Positions 32,846 to 42,402 of a stretch of DNA of 64,000 nucleotides are shown here, piece by piece. The position numbers were made by a program, and so were the translations under genes. The notes under the pieces were generated by a model. The model saw nothing but the letters and a program-made list of their open reading frames with translations, was not told where the DNA came from and did no database searches. Position 1 is the stretch's first letter, and each line of letters starts with the position of its first letter. The DNA is from Acuticoccus sp. MNP-M23 (GTDB taxonomy: Bacteria > Pseudomonadota > Alphaproteobacteria > Rhizobiales > Amorphaceae): positions 1,240,001 through 1,304,000 of the forward strand of contig NZ_CP133480.1 of the NCBI RefSeq assembly GCF_031195445.1, read 5' to 3'.

Positions 32846-33931
32846 ATGATCGACCGGACCAGGCAGACCCCTGTCATCATCCTCACCGGCTTTCTGGGCG
32901 CGGGCAAATCCACGCTGCTGCGCCAGCTCCTTGAGGGGCCGGGGGCGGAGGGCACCGGCCTGATCATCAACGAGTTCGGCGATGTTGCGGTGGACCACGA
33001 GCTGGTTGCCGCTGGCCTGCGGGACGTTGCGGTCACCAGCACAGGCTGCATCTGCTGCACCGCGGGCAGCGATATTCGCGCCTCGGTGGCCGAGGTGCAC
33101 GAAGCTGCGCGGGCAACCGGCCGGCTGCCCCTCAACTGCGTGGTTGTGGAAACCACCGGCCTCGCCGACCCCGCCCCGGTGGTGAACCAGCTTGTGGCGG
33201 GCGCCGTGCCGGCCCTTGGCCTGCGGGACCATACGGTCGCCAGGCACTACCGTCTTGCGGGCGTTGTCGCGGTGTTCGACGCGGTGGAGGGACCGGACAC
33301 GCTGAAGCACCACCCCGAAGCGGTGAAACAGCTCGCCTTCGCCGACCGCATCCTCATCACCAAGACCGACCTTCTGCCGGAAGTGGCGCGCGCAGAACGG
33401 CACGACACGCTCCGCACCCTCATTGAACGCATCAACCGGACGGCGACCATCGAGGATGTGCAGGGGCCATCCTTCACGCTCAGCGACGCATTTCGGCCGC
33501 GCCCCTACGCGCCTGCCGACCTTGGCGACGATGTGGAGGCGTGGCTGGGCGAGGCTGATGGTGACAACCATGACCACCATCATCACGGCCACGACATGGC
33601 GGCGGGTTCCGGCATTCGCACGGTGAGCCTCACGCTGGATCAGCCGATCACGCAGGACGCCCTTGCCCGCACGATGGACCTCATCGGCGTGTTTCTCGGC
33701 CCGCGCCTGTTGCGGCTGAAGGGCATCATCGCCTTTGCCGACGCGCCGGAGACACCGCACGTGCTGCAGGTGGTGCAACACGTGGTCCACCCGCTCGCCC
33801 TCCTCGAGGCGTGGCCGGGCGATGACCACCGCACCCGCATTGTCGCGATCACTTCCGGCGTGGACCCGGGCGAGATCGAAAAGATCTTCGCCAACCTCAA
33901 GTCCGCGCCTGTCCGCGAACCGGCGGTCTGA
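32846..33931 (+). CDS. COG0523 (CobW/ZNG1-like) G3E GTPase, probable zinc metallochaperone
   Basis: 361 aa. Walker A is GFLGAGKST (residues 15-23), followed by the metal-binding CxCC motif at 68-71 (GCICCT), ETTGLADPAPV and the guanine-specificity ITKTDL. A His-rich loop (DNHDHHHHGHD, near 238-249) leads into the CobW C-terminal domain. Such GTPases deliver zinc or another metal to client enzymes. A Zur-like box upstream indicates induction when zinc is scarce. GGAGTT lies about 7 bases before ATG 32846. DabA, a zinc enzyme encoded two genes upstream, is an obvious client candidate. The class also has cobalt and nitrile-hydratase iron chaperones, but context favours zinc. Confidence 0.92.
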   Translation: MIDRTRQTPVIILTGFLGAGKSTLLRQLLEGPGAEGTGLIINEFGDVAVDHELVAAGLRDVAVTSTGCICCTAGSDIRASVAEVHEAARATGRLPLNCVVVETTGLADPAPVVNQLVAGAVPALGLRDHTVARHYRLAGVVAVFDAVEGPDTLKHHPEAVKQLAFADRILITKTDLLPEVARAERHDTLRTLIERINRTATIEDVQGPSFTLSDAFRPRPYAPADLGDDVEAWLGEADGDNHDHHHHGHDMAAGSGIRTVSLTLDQPITQDALARTMDLIGVFLGPRLLRLKGIIAFADAPETPHVLQVVQHVVHPLALLEAWPGDDHRTRIVAITSGVDPGEIEKIFANLKSAPVREPAV

Positions 33932-33952
33932 TCGCCCTTACCGGACGGCCCT

Positions 33953-34804
33953 CTACGGCGTGCGCAACATCGCCAGAAGATCGCGGCACAACACGCTGTC
34001 CGGGTTCGCAAAATGCTCCAGAACCTCGAAATGGTTGCAGCCCGGCAAAAGGGTGCACGTACCGGAAAGGCCTGCAGCCTCGCGGGCGGCGTGGTATTCG
34101 TCGGTCTGGCGGCGCAGTTCCGGCAGCTCGTCGCCCCCCACATAAAGGCAGGTTGGTGCCGCAAGGTCCGCTGCAATCCGCAGCGGGCTCAGCGCTTCCA
34201 CCTCCGCCGGGGTGAGATGCAGCGCAGCATCGAGATAGCTGGCCGCGATGGGCTCCAGATCGAATATGCCGCTGATGGGCATGACGCCGCGAATGGCTGC
34301 CGAACGCGCCGCCATCGCGGCCAGATGCCCGCCCGCTGACCAGCCGCCGACCACAACGGCATCCCGGCTGAAGGCAGGGGCACCGGCATCGCGCATCAGC
34401 GCCTCAAGCGCGAGGTCTATTTCGGAGACGATCTGCGTCAGCGTCGCCTCCGGCGCCAGCGTGTATCCGACGAGCGCGACGTTGATTCCAAGCGGATGGA
34501 GACCCTCTGCCACAAACGCGAACATCTCCTTTGCGTTGCGCTGCCAGTAGCCGCCGTGGATGAACACGAACAGCGGCCCGCCTTCGCCCGGCGCGGGCAG
34601 AAAGTCGGTGCAGGTCCGCGCGCCATCGGCGTAGGGCCGGTCCAGCACGGCGCCGGGGCGCGCGCGCATGATTTCGCTGCGCGCGGTCCAGTCAGCCAGA
34701 TAATTCTGGACGTTTGGCACGGCCTTGCTGTTGTCGTAGGCGGCGTCGAGGGTCTGCTGGTCCCAGTCGCGGTAGACGGGGGCGGACGGGTTTCGCGTGC
34801 TCAC
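33953..34804 (-). CDS. Alpha/beta hydrolase, arylformamidase/HSL-esterase-like
   Basis: 283 aa. The oxyanion-hole motif HGGYW is followed by nucleophile Ser in GGWSAGGHLAA, Asp in VGGDELPE and His in PGCNHFEVLEHF. The N-terminal pattern DQQTLDAAYDNSKAVPN and the HGGYWQ motif match bacterial proteins annotated as kynurenine formamidase-like or carboxylesterase. No tryptophan-breakdown genes are near, so the substrate is open. Converges on the COG0523 gene with 21 bases between stops. Confidence 0.85.
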   Translation of the reverse strand: MSTRNPSAPVYRDWDQQTLDAAYDNSKAVPNVQNYLADWTARSEIMRARPGAVLDRPYADGARTCTDFLPAPGEGGPLFVFIHGGYWQRNAKEMFAFVAEGLHPLGINVALVGYTLAPEATLTQIVSEIDLALEALMRDAGAPAFSRDAVVVGGWSAGGHLAAMAARSAAIRGVMPISGIFDLEPIAASYLDAALHLTPAEVEALSPLRIAADLAAPTCLYVGGDELPELRRQTDEYHAAREAAGLSGTCTLLPGCNHFEVLEHFANPDSVLCRDLLAMLRTP

Positions 34805-35071
34805 GCGGCCGTGCCCACCATATTGGGAAAGCGGAGTGTGGCCGGCTGGCGCGCTTCGGGGCGGGGGCGGGGCATGGCAACTCCAGTCTTCGCAATCGAA
34901 CGCAATTCGCGTTGCCGGCGGGCACCACGGATACTGCTTTCCAATCGGCCGCCAAGTCTACCAGAATCCATCCGCACACATGGGCGGGCGTGAGTGCTGT
35001 TTCGAAGCAGCCCACGGCCCACCTCGGCCTCGAAACATTTTTCCGATCGCCCGCGATCATGCAGGGGCCGC
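34805..35071. other. Non-coding region upstream of the alpha/beta hydrolase
   Basis: Together with the following terminator and spacer, 320 bases without a gene. Contains AACGC-N5-GCGTT at 34899-34913, about 95 bases upstream of the hydrolase start, and a 16-base imperfect palindrome around TTCGAA at 34996-35011. Either may be an operator; no known motif is matched. Short ORFs here show no ribosome site or domain. Confidence 0.5.
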
Positions 35072-35104
35072 AAAAAAGCCGGCCGCAGGGCGCGACCGGC
35101 TTTC
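35072..35104 (-). terminator. Rho-independent terminator of the molybdenum hydroxylase operon
   Basis: Read on the minus strand, AAAGCCGG pairs with CCGGCTTT around a 13-base GC-rich loop, and the second arm runs into TTTTTT. It lies 21 bases after the last stop of the operon. Best intrinsic terminator in the window. Confidence 0.85.
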
Positions 35105-35124
35105 TTTCGTCCGCGGCGGCAGTC

Positions 35125-37338
35125 TCAGCCGGCGTCGGGCAATCCCGCTGCGAGGAGCTTGTCCAGCGTCACCGGAAATTCGCGCACGCGGATGCCAGTG
35201 GCGTTGTAGATCGCGTTGACGATCGCACCCGCCGCACCGCAGACGCCGAGTTCTCCAATCCCCTTGACCTGCATGGGGTTGGCCCAGTCGTCGCGCTCTT
35301 CGAGGAGGATCACCTCGATCTGCGGCACGTCGAGGTTCACCGGCAGGTGGTATTCGGCAAGGTCGCGGTTGACGATGTGGCCATCGCGCGTGTCGTGAAC
35401 CATGTCTTCGGTCAGCGCCATGCCGATGCCCCACGTCATCCCGCCAAGGCACTGGGACCGGGCGGTCTTGTGGTTGAGGATGCGGCCGGCGGCAAACGTG
35501 CCGTGCATCCGCCGCACGCGCGTTTCGCCGGTTACTGCGTTGACCGCAACTTCGGCAAAGTAGGCGCCGAAGGTGGATTGGCGGACCGCGCTGTCTGTCT
35601 TGCCGGGCTCCATGTGCCCTTCGACCGCAATGTCCTCGCCGTCCAGCAGCGTCTCGATGGCCACCTTCCGGTTGCCCGCAATGGCGAAGCCGTCCTTGAG
35701 GGTCAGATCATCGTCGGTCGTATCCAGCTTTTCGGCCAGCGTCGCCCGGATCTCCTGGCAGGCGATGAACACCGCGCTGCCATCGGACGCCGCGCCCCAC
35801 GAACCGCCCGACCCGGCGCCCGGCGGCAGAACCGTGTCACCGAGCGTGCTGGTCACCCGGTCCATGGGCAGTCCCAGCATTTCCGCCGCAATCTGCGTGA
35901 GGATCGTGTAGGTGCCGGTGCCGATGTCCGTCATGTCGGTTTCGACGGTCGCCTTGCCGTCGGCGCGCAGCGTCACGCGGGCCTTGGCCTCCATCGTCAT
36001 GTTCACGCGCACGGCAGAGGCCATGCCGGTGCCGATCAGCCACTCGCCCTCACGCCACATGCCGGGCGTCTTGCTGCGCTTGTCCCAGCCGAAGGCATCG
36101 GCCCCGGTGCGCAGCGCCTCGCCCAGCGTGTGCGACGAGAACGGAATGTGCGCCGAAGGATCCTCGTCCGGAATGTTGACGAGCCGCAGCTCCACCGGGT
36201 CCATGCCCAGTGTTTCGGCAAGCTCGTCCATGGCGCATTCCAGCACCGGGATGCCGATGGCCTCGCCCGGCGCACGGACGGAGCCCGCCGCAGGACGATG
36301 GATGCGCGCCACCTTGTGGACGATCTCGCGATTTTCGCCGCGGTAGAGGTAAGGCGTTGCCTGGGTGACCGGCTCGGAAAACACCTCGTTGGGCAGGTTG
36401 GACACCAGCGACTCGTGGCCGATGCCTGTAAGCTGCCCGTCCGCGCCTGCCGCAAGACGGATGCGCTGGCGCGACTCCGAGCGCCGATAAACCGCCTCGA
36501 TGGTCTGCGGCCGCGTCATCGCCACCGACACGGGCCGGTTCAGCTGCATTGCCGCAAGCGATGCGGCAACCGCTTCGGAGGCAATGCCCAGCTTGGAGCC
36601 GAAACCACCGCCCACGTAAGGCGCCAGCACCCGCACGTTCTCGGTGTCGATCCCCACCGCGTCGGCCAGTTCGATGCGGTTATACTTCAGCATCTGGTAC
36701 GAGCCGCGCAGCGTGAGCGTCTTCCCGTCCCAGTGCGCCACGGAGGCATGGGGCTCCATTGCGGCGGACGAATGCCCGGCGGTGCGGTAGGTCACATCCA
36801 CCGTGTGCGGCGCGCTTTGCATGGCGCCATCAAGGTCGCCCTGGCTGGCCTGATCGTCTTCCGGCGTTTCCACCTCGGCATCCGGCGCTTCGGGGTTCAC
36901 AACCGCTGCTTCGGGGTCGATCTTCACCTGAAGGGTGAAGGCGCCGTGCCGCGCCTGTTCAAAGCTTTCCGCCACCACCAGCGCCACAATCTGGCCCAGA
37001 TAGTCCACGCGGGACGATGCGTTCTGCACCGGCGCATCGGTGGCCATGCCCTGCGCCGCGTTGCGGATGAAACGGTCGCCATAGACCACTGCAACCACGC
37101 CCGGCATCGCCTCCACGGCGTCTGCCTCGATGGCGGTCACCGTGCCCCTGGTGACCGGCGCGCGGACCAGCACGCCATGCAGCATGCCGTCCATCTTGTA
37201 ATCATTGGCGTAGGTTGCGGTGCCGGAGACCTTGAGCGGACCATCCGGCCGGTCGACGGGCTTGCCGATAACGCCTTGCGCCATCTCGTCCAGCCGGTGC
37301 CTGGTGACCGGCGCGTCCATCTTGAAATGCGCGTTCAT
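35125..37338 (-). CDS. Molybdenum-binding subunit of xanthine dehydrogenase-family aldehyde oxidoreductase (PaoC-like)
   Basis: 737 aa, close to the E. coli PaoC size. Domain order: aldehyde oxidase a/b hammerhead (about 25-135), then the molybdopterin-binding part with [20 protein letters not shown] and the catalytic glutamate in [11 protein letters not shown]. It should bind Mo-MCD or MPT-cytosine and hydroxylate aldehydes or N-heterocycles. ATG 37338 overlaps the FAD-subunit stop (ATGA). Last gene of a small-medium-large order, as in paoABC. A PaoD/XdhC-like maturation gene is not present in the window. Substrate unknown. Confidence 0.92.
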   Translation of the reverse strand: MNAHFKMDAPVTRHRLDEMAQGVIGKPVDRPDGPLKVSGTATYANDYKMDGMLHGVLVRAPVTRGTVTAIEADAVEAMPGVVAVVYGDRFIRNAAQGMATDAPVQNASSRVDYLGQIVALVVAESFEQARHGAFTLQVKIDPEAAVVNPEAPDAEVETPEDDQASQGDLDGAMQSAPHTVDVTYRTAGHSSAAMEPHASVAHWDGKTLTLRGSYQMLKYNRIELADAVGIDTENVRVLAPYVGGGFGSKLGIASEAVAASLAAMQLNRPVSVAMTRPQTIEAVYRRSESRQRIRLAAGADGQLTGIGHESLVSNLPNEVFSEPVTQATPYLYRGENREIVHKVARIHRPAAGSVRAPGEAIGIPVLECAMDELAETLGMDPVELRLVNIPDEDPSAHIPFSSHTLGEALRTGADAFGWDKRSKTPGMWREGEWLIGTGMASAVRVNMTMEAKARVTLRADGKATVETDMTDIGTGTYTILTQIAAEMLGLPMDRVTSTLGDTVLPPGAGSGGSWGAASDGSAVFIACQEIRATLAEKLDTTDDDLTLKDGFAIAGNRKVAIETLLDGEDIAVEGHMEPGKTDSAVRQSTFGAYFAEVAVNAVTGETRVRRMHGTFAAGRILNHKTARSQCLGGMTWGIGMALTEDMVHDTRDGHIVNRDLAEYHLPVNLDVPQIEVILLEERDDWANPMQVKGIGELGVCGAAGAIVNAIYNATGIRVREFPVTLDKLLAAGLPDAG

Positions 37339-38318
37339 GCCTCGCCTTTCGTCGCCTCGGAGAGAACCGCTTTCAGCGTTCGCCGCACGAGGGGAATCTT
37401 GAAATCGTTGCTGCCGTGGCCCGTGGCATCCACGAGAAGCGCGTCGGCCGCGCGGTCGAACAGGTCGGCCGAGGGTGTTTCGCCTTCCAGCAGTGCCTCA
37501 ATGTCGGTGTTGCGCCACGGCTTGTGAGCGAGACCGCCGAACGCCAGCCGCACCGTGCGCATGGTGCCGCCTTCCATCCGCACAACGGCGGCGATGGACA
37601 CCAGCGCAAAGGCGTAGGACGCACGGTCGCGCACCTTGCGGTAGATCTGACGGGACGGAACGGGTGCCGGCAGCCGCACGGCGACAATCAGCTCGCCCGG
37701 CGCAAGCTCGGTTTCGACGTCGGGCGTGTCGCCGGCAAGGCGATGAAACGACATAAGCGGGATTTCGCGCGTGCCGTTCGGGCCGTCCACCTCCACGACG
37801 GCTTCCAGCGCCTGCATGGCCACGGCCATGTCGCTCGGGTGCGTGGCGATGCACTGCTCGCTTGCGCCGAGAATGGCGTGGATGCGGTTGAAGCCGCCGA
37901 TGGCGCTGCACCCCGTGCCCGGCTCACGCTTGTTGCAAGGCATGTCGGTGTCATAAAAATAGTAGCAGCGGGTGCGCTGAAGGAGATTGCCGCCGGTGGT
38001 GGCCTTGTTGCGCAATTGGCCGCTGGCCCCAGCCAGCAAGGCGCGCGACAGCACCGGGTAGTCCCGCCGCACCCGGTCATCAGCCGCCAGATCGCTGTTG
38101 GTGACCAGCGCGCCGATGCGCAGGCCGCCATCATCGCTCGGCGTGATCCGGCCCATGTCGAGCCGGGTGATGTCGACCAGACGGTCCGGCGCCATCACTT
38201 CCAGCTTCATCAGGTCCAGAAGGTTGGTGCCGCCGGCAATGAAGCGAGCCCCCTCGGCTGCGCCCGCCGCCAGCGCGTCCGCCTGCGATCCGGCCCGCGT
38301 ATATTCGAAGGGCTTCAT
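37335..38318 (-). CDS. FAD-binding subunit of molybdenum hydroxylase (PaoB-like)
   Basis: 327 aa from ATG 38318. FAD-binding signature [14 protein letters not shown] near the N terminus, [18 protein letters not shown] in the middle, and the CO-dehydrogenase flavoprotein C-terminal domain after about 215. The cysteine-rich stretch around [21 protein letters not shown] resembles the extra [4Fe-4S] insertion of PaoB-type subunits. Overlaps both neighbours by 4 bases. Confidence 0.92.
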   Translation of the reverse strand: MKPFEYTRAGSQADALAAGAAEGARFIAGGTNLLDLMKLEVMAPDRLVDITRLDMGRITPSDDGGLRIGALVTNSDLAADDRVRRDYPVLSRALLAGASGQLRNKATTGGNLLQRTRCYYFYDTDMPCNKREPGTGCSAIGGFNRIHAILGASEQCIATHPSDMAVAMQALEAVVEVDGPNGTREIPLMSFHRLAGDTPDVETELAPGELIVAVRLPAPVPSRQIYRKVRDRASYAFALVSIAAVVRMEGGTMRTVRLAFGGLAHKPWRNTDIEALLEGETPSADLFDRAADALLVDATGHGSNDFKIPLVRRTLKAVLSEATKGEA

Positions 38319-38818
38319 TCCTTGCCTCCGACTTCGGCGATGGCATCCACAATGTTGGCGTAGGCCGCACAGCGGCACAGATTTCCGCTCATCCGCTCGG
38401 AAATCTCGTCGTTGGTGAGCGACTGGGTCCCCTCAAGATCCTCCGAAACGTTGGACGGCCATCCGGCCTTCACCTCGTCCAGCATCGCGGTGGCCGAACA
38501 GATCTGGCCGGGCGTGCAGAAGCCGCACTGGTAGCCGTCGTGCCGGACGAACGCGTCCTGCAGCGGAGACAGCGCGCCCGGCTGACCGATGCCTTCGACG
38601 GTGGTGATCTCGTCACCCTCGTGCATCACCGCGAGCGACAGGCAGGAATTGATGCGCCTGCCATTCAGAATGATGGTGCAGGCGCCGCACTGGCCGTGAT
38701 CGCAACCCTTCTTGGAGCCGGTCAGATCCAGATGATTGCGCAGCGCATCAAGCAGCGTGGTGCGCGGATCAACGTCGAGCGATCGCGGCTCGCCGTTGAC
38801 CTTGAGTTGGATTTGCAT
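38315..38818 (-). CDS. [2Fe-2S] subunit of molybdenum hydroxylase (PaoA-like)
   Basis: 167 aa from ATG 38818, preceded by AAAGGGGGAG. Two ferredoxin-like clusters: plant-type [11 protein letters not shown] with a following Cys (INSC), and the all-helical domain CGFCTPGQ plus NLCRCAAY. E. coli PaoA has a Tat signal; this subunit has none, so the complex should stay in the cytoplasm. First gene of the three-gene operon, 91 bases after the GH5 gene on the same strand; a promoter in that gap is likely but not resolved. Confidence 0.93.
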   Translation of the reverse strand: MQIQLKVNGEPRSLDVDPRTTLLDALRNHLDLTGSKKGCDHGQCGACTIILNGRRINSCLSLAVMHEGDEITTVEGIGQPGALSPLQDAFVRHDGYQCGFCTPGQICSATAMLDEVKAGWPSNVSEDLEGTQSLTNDEISERMSGNLCRCAAYANIVDAIAEVGGKE

Positions 38819-38909
38819 CCGCTCCCCCTTTGAATTCTTCCAGATCCCAATTGCCGGAAGACGCGCAGGGTTCGCAATGAATGACTGGGTTGCGTTGTCG
38901 CAGTCCGCG

Positions 38910-41900
38910 CTAGCCGAACGGCAGGTCCGTGCCGATGGCGCTGAAATCGTCGAGCGATACGCCCAGACCCTCGGTGCCGTAGGTGCCGTCATAATCGGCC
39001 AGGAACACGAAACTGCGCGTCTGGCCTGCCCCCAGGGCGACGCTGCCATCGCTGGGCGCCAGCGAAAACACCGGCCGGTCCGCATCCGCACTCAGGATGG
39101 CGGCCTCGTAGATCTCGTCGCGGACGGCAACGTCGCGGTCGCCATCGTAGGCGATGGCAAAATCGTCAAAGCTGATTGCTGCTTCGCCCTCGTTCGTCAC
39201 ATCGAGCGTGACCGCGGCGCCTGTCCCCCAGTCGTCCACGCGGCTGAGGGCAAAATCCAGATCCAGCGCGGATGGTTGGGGCGCGTCGTCCGCCGCACCG
39301 TCGATTGCCGCCGAAAAGCTGTCGCCGGTCGCGCCCAGCTCGCTCTCGTTCCAGGTGCCCGCGTAGGACAGGACGAAGCCGAACGTGTGCGTCTCGCCGG
39401 CGGAGAGCACGCCATCGGAATCATTGGGCGTGACGGTGAAATTGACGCTGTTGCCGCTTCCGCCGCTGTGGATGCCATCCCAGACCTGGCCGTCGCCGAT
39501 CGTCACCGCCTGACCGGGATCGAAGGAGATGGTGAGGTCGGCATAGTCGATCGCCGTCTCGCCCGTGTTGGTGTAGGCGACGCTGTAGAACGCGCCGTTG
39601 CCCCAGTCGTTTTCCTGTACGATTTCGAAGGAGAGCGCGCCCGGCTCCGGCTCTTCCGGCGCGGGGCCGACGGTGAGGACAATGTCGCCGGTCGCCGTCC
39701 CGCCCTGTCCGTCGGAAACCGTGTAGGCGATGGTGTCCGTGCCGGTGAAGCCGTCCGCCGGGGTGTAGACCAGCGCATCGCCTTCTTGCACCAGCGTGCC
39801 GTTCGCGCCGGTGCCGAACCCGGTCAGCGCAAGCGTGTCACCATCGGCGTCAGACCCCGCGGCCAGAAGTGCTGCAATGTCGATCCGGACCGCGCTGCCG
39901 GCCTCGGCGGTGAAGGCGGTATCCCCTGCCACCGGCGCATCGTTCACCGGGCGGACCGACACGGAGACTTCGGCATTGGCCGTGCCCCCCGCACCGTCGG
40001 AGATGGTAACCGCAATCTGGTCGATGCCGGCAAAATCGGCGTGCGGTGTGTAGACAATCCCGTCGGCGCCGAGCGTCGCGGTGCCGTTGGTGGCGGCCAC
40101 CGCCGTCACAGTCAGAATATCGCCGTCCACGTCGCTCGCGCGGTCCAGAATATCCGCAAGGGGGATGCGGTGAGTGGTGTCCTCGTCCAGTTCAATGGCA
40201 AAGCCGGTCAGCGTCGGCGCGTCGTTCACCGGGCGGACGGTCATGCCGATCGTCGACGTGGCGGAGAATTCGCCATCCGACACCGCAAGCGTGAAGACGT
40301 CCGGCCCCGACAAGTCAGCGTCCGGTGTGTAGAGAAGACCTTCCGCGGTCCATGTCAGTGCGCCAAGGGTCGGGCCGTCTCCGATATTGAAATTCAGCAC
40401 ATCGCCGTCGGGGTCGGCGCCGAGCGCCTGAAGCTCGGCGTTGGTGATGAGATGGCTGCCGTCCTCGTCCAGTGTGAAGGCGATGTCATTTGCCATCGGC
40501 GCGTCGTTCACGCCCGCGACCGTCACGGTGATTGTGCCGGTGGCTGTGCCGCCTGCCCCGTCGTCCACCGTGTAGGTGAAGGTGTCGGTGCCGGCAAAGT
40601 CGGCGTCCGGCGTATAGACGATGTTGCCGGCCACCAGTGCGGCTGTGCCGTTTTGCGGGTTGCCCACCGCCGCGATGGAAAGCGCATCGCCGTCTGCATC
40701 GCTGGCGCCGGCCAGAATGTCCGTACCGTCAATCGTGAGTGCGGTGTCTTCCACGCCGTCCCGCGCAAGATCGGCCGCCTCTGGCGGGGCGTTGGAAGAG
40801 ACCGGCAGGTCGGCATCCACGACGAAAAGGTCGTCGGCGGTGGCGCCCAGCGTCGTCACGTTCCAGGTGCCGTCGTAGGACGCCACGAACAGGAAATCGG
40901 CGGATTCGCCTGGGTCCAGTACCCCGTCCCCCTGGGCAATCAGGCGGAAGGTCGGCGCGTCGGGGTTGGCATCGTCCACCAGGGCGCGCCAGATCTGGCC
41001 GGGCACGACCGAAAAATCCCGTGGCGCATCGAGCGAAACAACAATGCTCTCCATCGGCACGGCAGTGCCGCTGGTGTTCGTCAGCTGCACGGTGATGGAG
41101 GCGCCGTTGCCCCAGTCGCTGTTGACGATGAGCTCCAGTCCGAACGCATTCTCCAACGTCGTCACCGGGTCCGGCTCGGGATCAGGGTCCGGCGCATTGT
41201 CCGACACGTCCGGAACCGCGCCCACCCAGTCCGGCGTGAAATTCACAAGCGGCTCAAGGTCCGCCCACACCTCCTGCCGCACGGTCACGAAGTCTTCCGC
41301 GAACAGGTTGTGGCCGAGATCCTCGGGCGGGTTGAGGCTCCAGTAGGCGAAGCCGGCAATGGGGCTGCCGCCCTCGTCGATCACGCCGTCACCGTCGGTG
41401 TCGCCGCGGAAATAGTTGCTCAGCGCCTCGGTCCAGCCGTCGTCGGCGCTGTCGTTGCGAAAGCCGAATTCGCCCACAAAGACCGGCGCGCCGAGTTCCA
41501 GCGAAATGCTGCCCCAATATTCGTCGAACAGGGAATAGTAGGTGCTGCCGGGCGTCAGTTCGAGCTTGGTTGCCACCGGGTCCGGATACTCATGGACCGA
41601 GTAGACCAGTTTGTTGTCCTGGTTGAGGACGATCGGGTCGACGTGCGCATCCTTGAGGTTGCCGGCCCACTGGTACCAGTCCCCGTCCATCGAGTGGTGG
41701 ACGCCCTCCACAATGACCAGCCAGTCCCCGTCCACCGCGTGGATGGCGTTGCCGGCGGTCTCCGCAGCGGTGGACCAGTTGTCCCACGCGGCATCGAACG
41801 GCTCGTTGCGCAGGTCCGCACCGATGACGTTGGCCTTGTCGCCCAGGGTGGCGGCGAGCGTTTCCCACATCTCCACCCATTCGGCCTCGGTGTAGTCCGC

Positions 41901-42326
41901 ATCGTACCAGCGGCCTTCCCACCCCTCGGACGAGATGTTGTGGTTGTCGACGATGACCGAGAGGCCGACCTTGGCCGCCTCGTCGATCACATGCTCCAGC
42001 ACTTCGAGCGAGGTCGCGCCCTCAAGTTCCGGGTTCTTGGTAAAGTCGATGCCGAACCAGGGGGCGACCTCGTAGGGGTCGAGCACCGCGAGGGTGGAAA
42101 CCGGCAATCGCAGCGTGTTGAAGCCGAGATCGGCCACGCTCTGCATGATGTCGGCAACGCTCCGCTGGTCGACACCGGCCGGCACGCCGAAGCTTTCCAG
42201 CTCCATCCCGTACCAGTTGATCGCCTTGATGAAGACGGCTTCGCCATCCTGATCGACGATCTTGTTGCCGGCGGTTTCGAGCGGGGCAAAATCCTTGCCG
42301 GTGAGGAGGGAAACGGAATCGCTCAT
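38910..42326 (-). CDS. GH5-family glycoside hydrolase with cadherin-like repeats and CBM-like modules
   Basis: 1138 aa from ATG 42326. GH5 catalytic domain at about 10-365: acid/base Glu175 in LRNEPF and nucleophile Glu286 in VGEFGF, so a cellulase/mannanase-type retaining enzyme. An Asp-Pro linker (about 375-388) leads to a CBM2-like module beginning DWGNGASITV. About four cadherin/VCBS-type repeats follow (about 515-890), each with DxDGD and ending NDAP, then two more DWGNGA/DWGTGA modules. A GTG at 42386 would add 20 residues (VRFLSCATLCWLLAIAPSSA) that look like a signal peptide; this start seems more sensible for a secreted protein but has a weak ribosome site. RTX nonapeptides are absent. 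Confidence 0.88.
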   Translation of the reverse strand: MSDSVSLLTGKDFAPLETAGNKIVDQDGEAVFIKAINWYGMELESFGVPAGVDQRSVADIMQSVADLGFNTLRLPVSTLAVLDPYEVAPWFGIDFTKNPELEGATSLEVLEHVIDEAAKVGLSVIVDNHNISSEGWEGRWYDADYTEAEWVEMWETLAATLGDKANVIGADLRNEPFDAAWDNWSTAAETAGNAIHAVDGDWLVIVEGVHHSMDGDWYQWAGNLKDAHVDPIVLNQDNKLVYSVHEYPDPVATKLELTPGSTYYSLFDEYWGSISLELGAPVFVGEFGFRNDSADDGWTEALSNYFRGDTDGDGVIDEGGSPIAGFAYWSLNPPEDLGHNLFAEDFVTVRQEVWADLEPLVNFTPDWVGAVPDVSDNAPDPDPEPDPVTTLENAFGLELIVNSDWGNGASITVQLTNTSGTAVPMESIVVSLDAPRDFSVVPGQIWRALVDDANPDAPTFRLIAQGDGVLDPGESADFLFVASYDGTWNVTTLGATADDLFVVDADLPVSSNAPPEAADLARDGVEDTALTIDGTDILAGASDADGDALSIAAVGNPQNGTAALVAGNIVYTPDADFAGTDTFTYTVDDGAGGTATGTITVTVAGVNDAPMANDIAFTLDEDGSHLITNAELQALGADPDGDVLNFNIGDGPTLGALTWTAEGLLYTPDADLSGPDVFTLAVSDGEFSATSTIGMTVRPVNDAPTLTGFAIELDEDTTHRIPLADILDRASDVDGDILTVTAVAATNGTATLGADGIVYTPHADFAGIDQIAVTISDGAGGTANAEVSVSVRPVNDAPVAGDTAFTAEAGSAVRIDIAALLAAGSDADGDTLALTGFGTGANGTLVQEGDALVYTPADGFTGTDTIAYTVSDGQGGTATGDIVLTVGPAPEEPEPGALSFEIVQENDWGNGAFYSVAYTNTGETAIDYADLTISFDPGQAVTIGDGQVWDGIHSGGSGNSVNFTVTPNDSDGVLSAGETHTFGFVLSYAGTWNESELGATGDSFSAAIDGAADDAPQPSALDLDFALSRVDDWGTGAAVTLDVTNEGEAAISFDDFAIAYDGDRDVAVRDEIYEAAILSADADRPVFSLAPSDGSVALGAGQTRSFVFLADYDGTYGTEGLGVSLDDFSAIGTDLPFG

Positions 42327-42402
42327 CGCGCTGCTCGGCGCGATGGCGAGGAGCCAGCATAGCGTTGCGCATGACAAAAAACGCACGGAATCCCGCAAAA
42401 AC

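Noticed and set aside
34996-35011. 16-base imperfect palindrome around TTCGAA
   Set aside because: Too short and imperfect to assign to a regulator family; mentioned only in the intergenic description.
34714-37527. 937-codon plus-strand ORF opposite the molybdenum-subunit gene
   Set aside because: Antisense shadow of a well-supported molybdenum hydroxylase gene, with no recognisable motif.
39700-40900. Repeated sequence blocks resembling a tandem-repeat array
   Set aside because: They are the cadherin-like protein repeats of the GH5 gene, diverged at DNA level; not CRISPR or satellite DNA.
38736-42362. 1208-codon plus-strand ORF opposite the GH5 gene
   Set aside because: It mirrors the GH5 coding strand in GC-rich DNA where stops are rare. 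It has no domain or ribosome site, and its His/Arg/Gly/Val-rich composition is that of an antisense frame.
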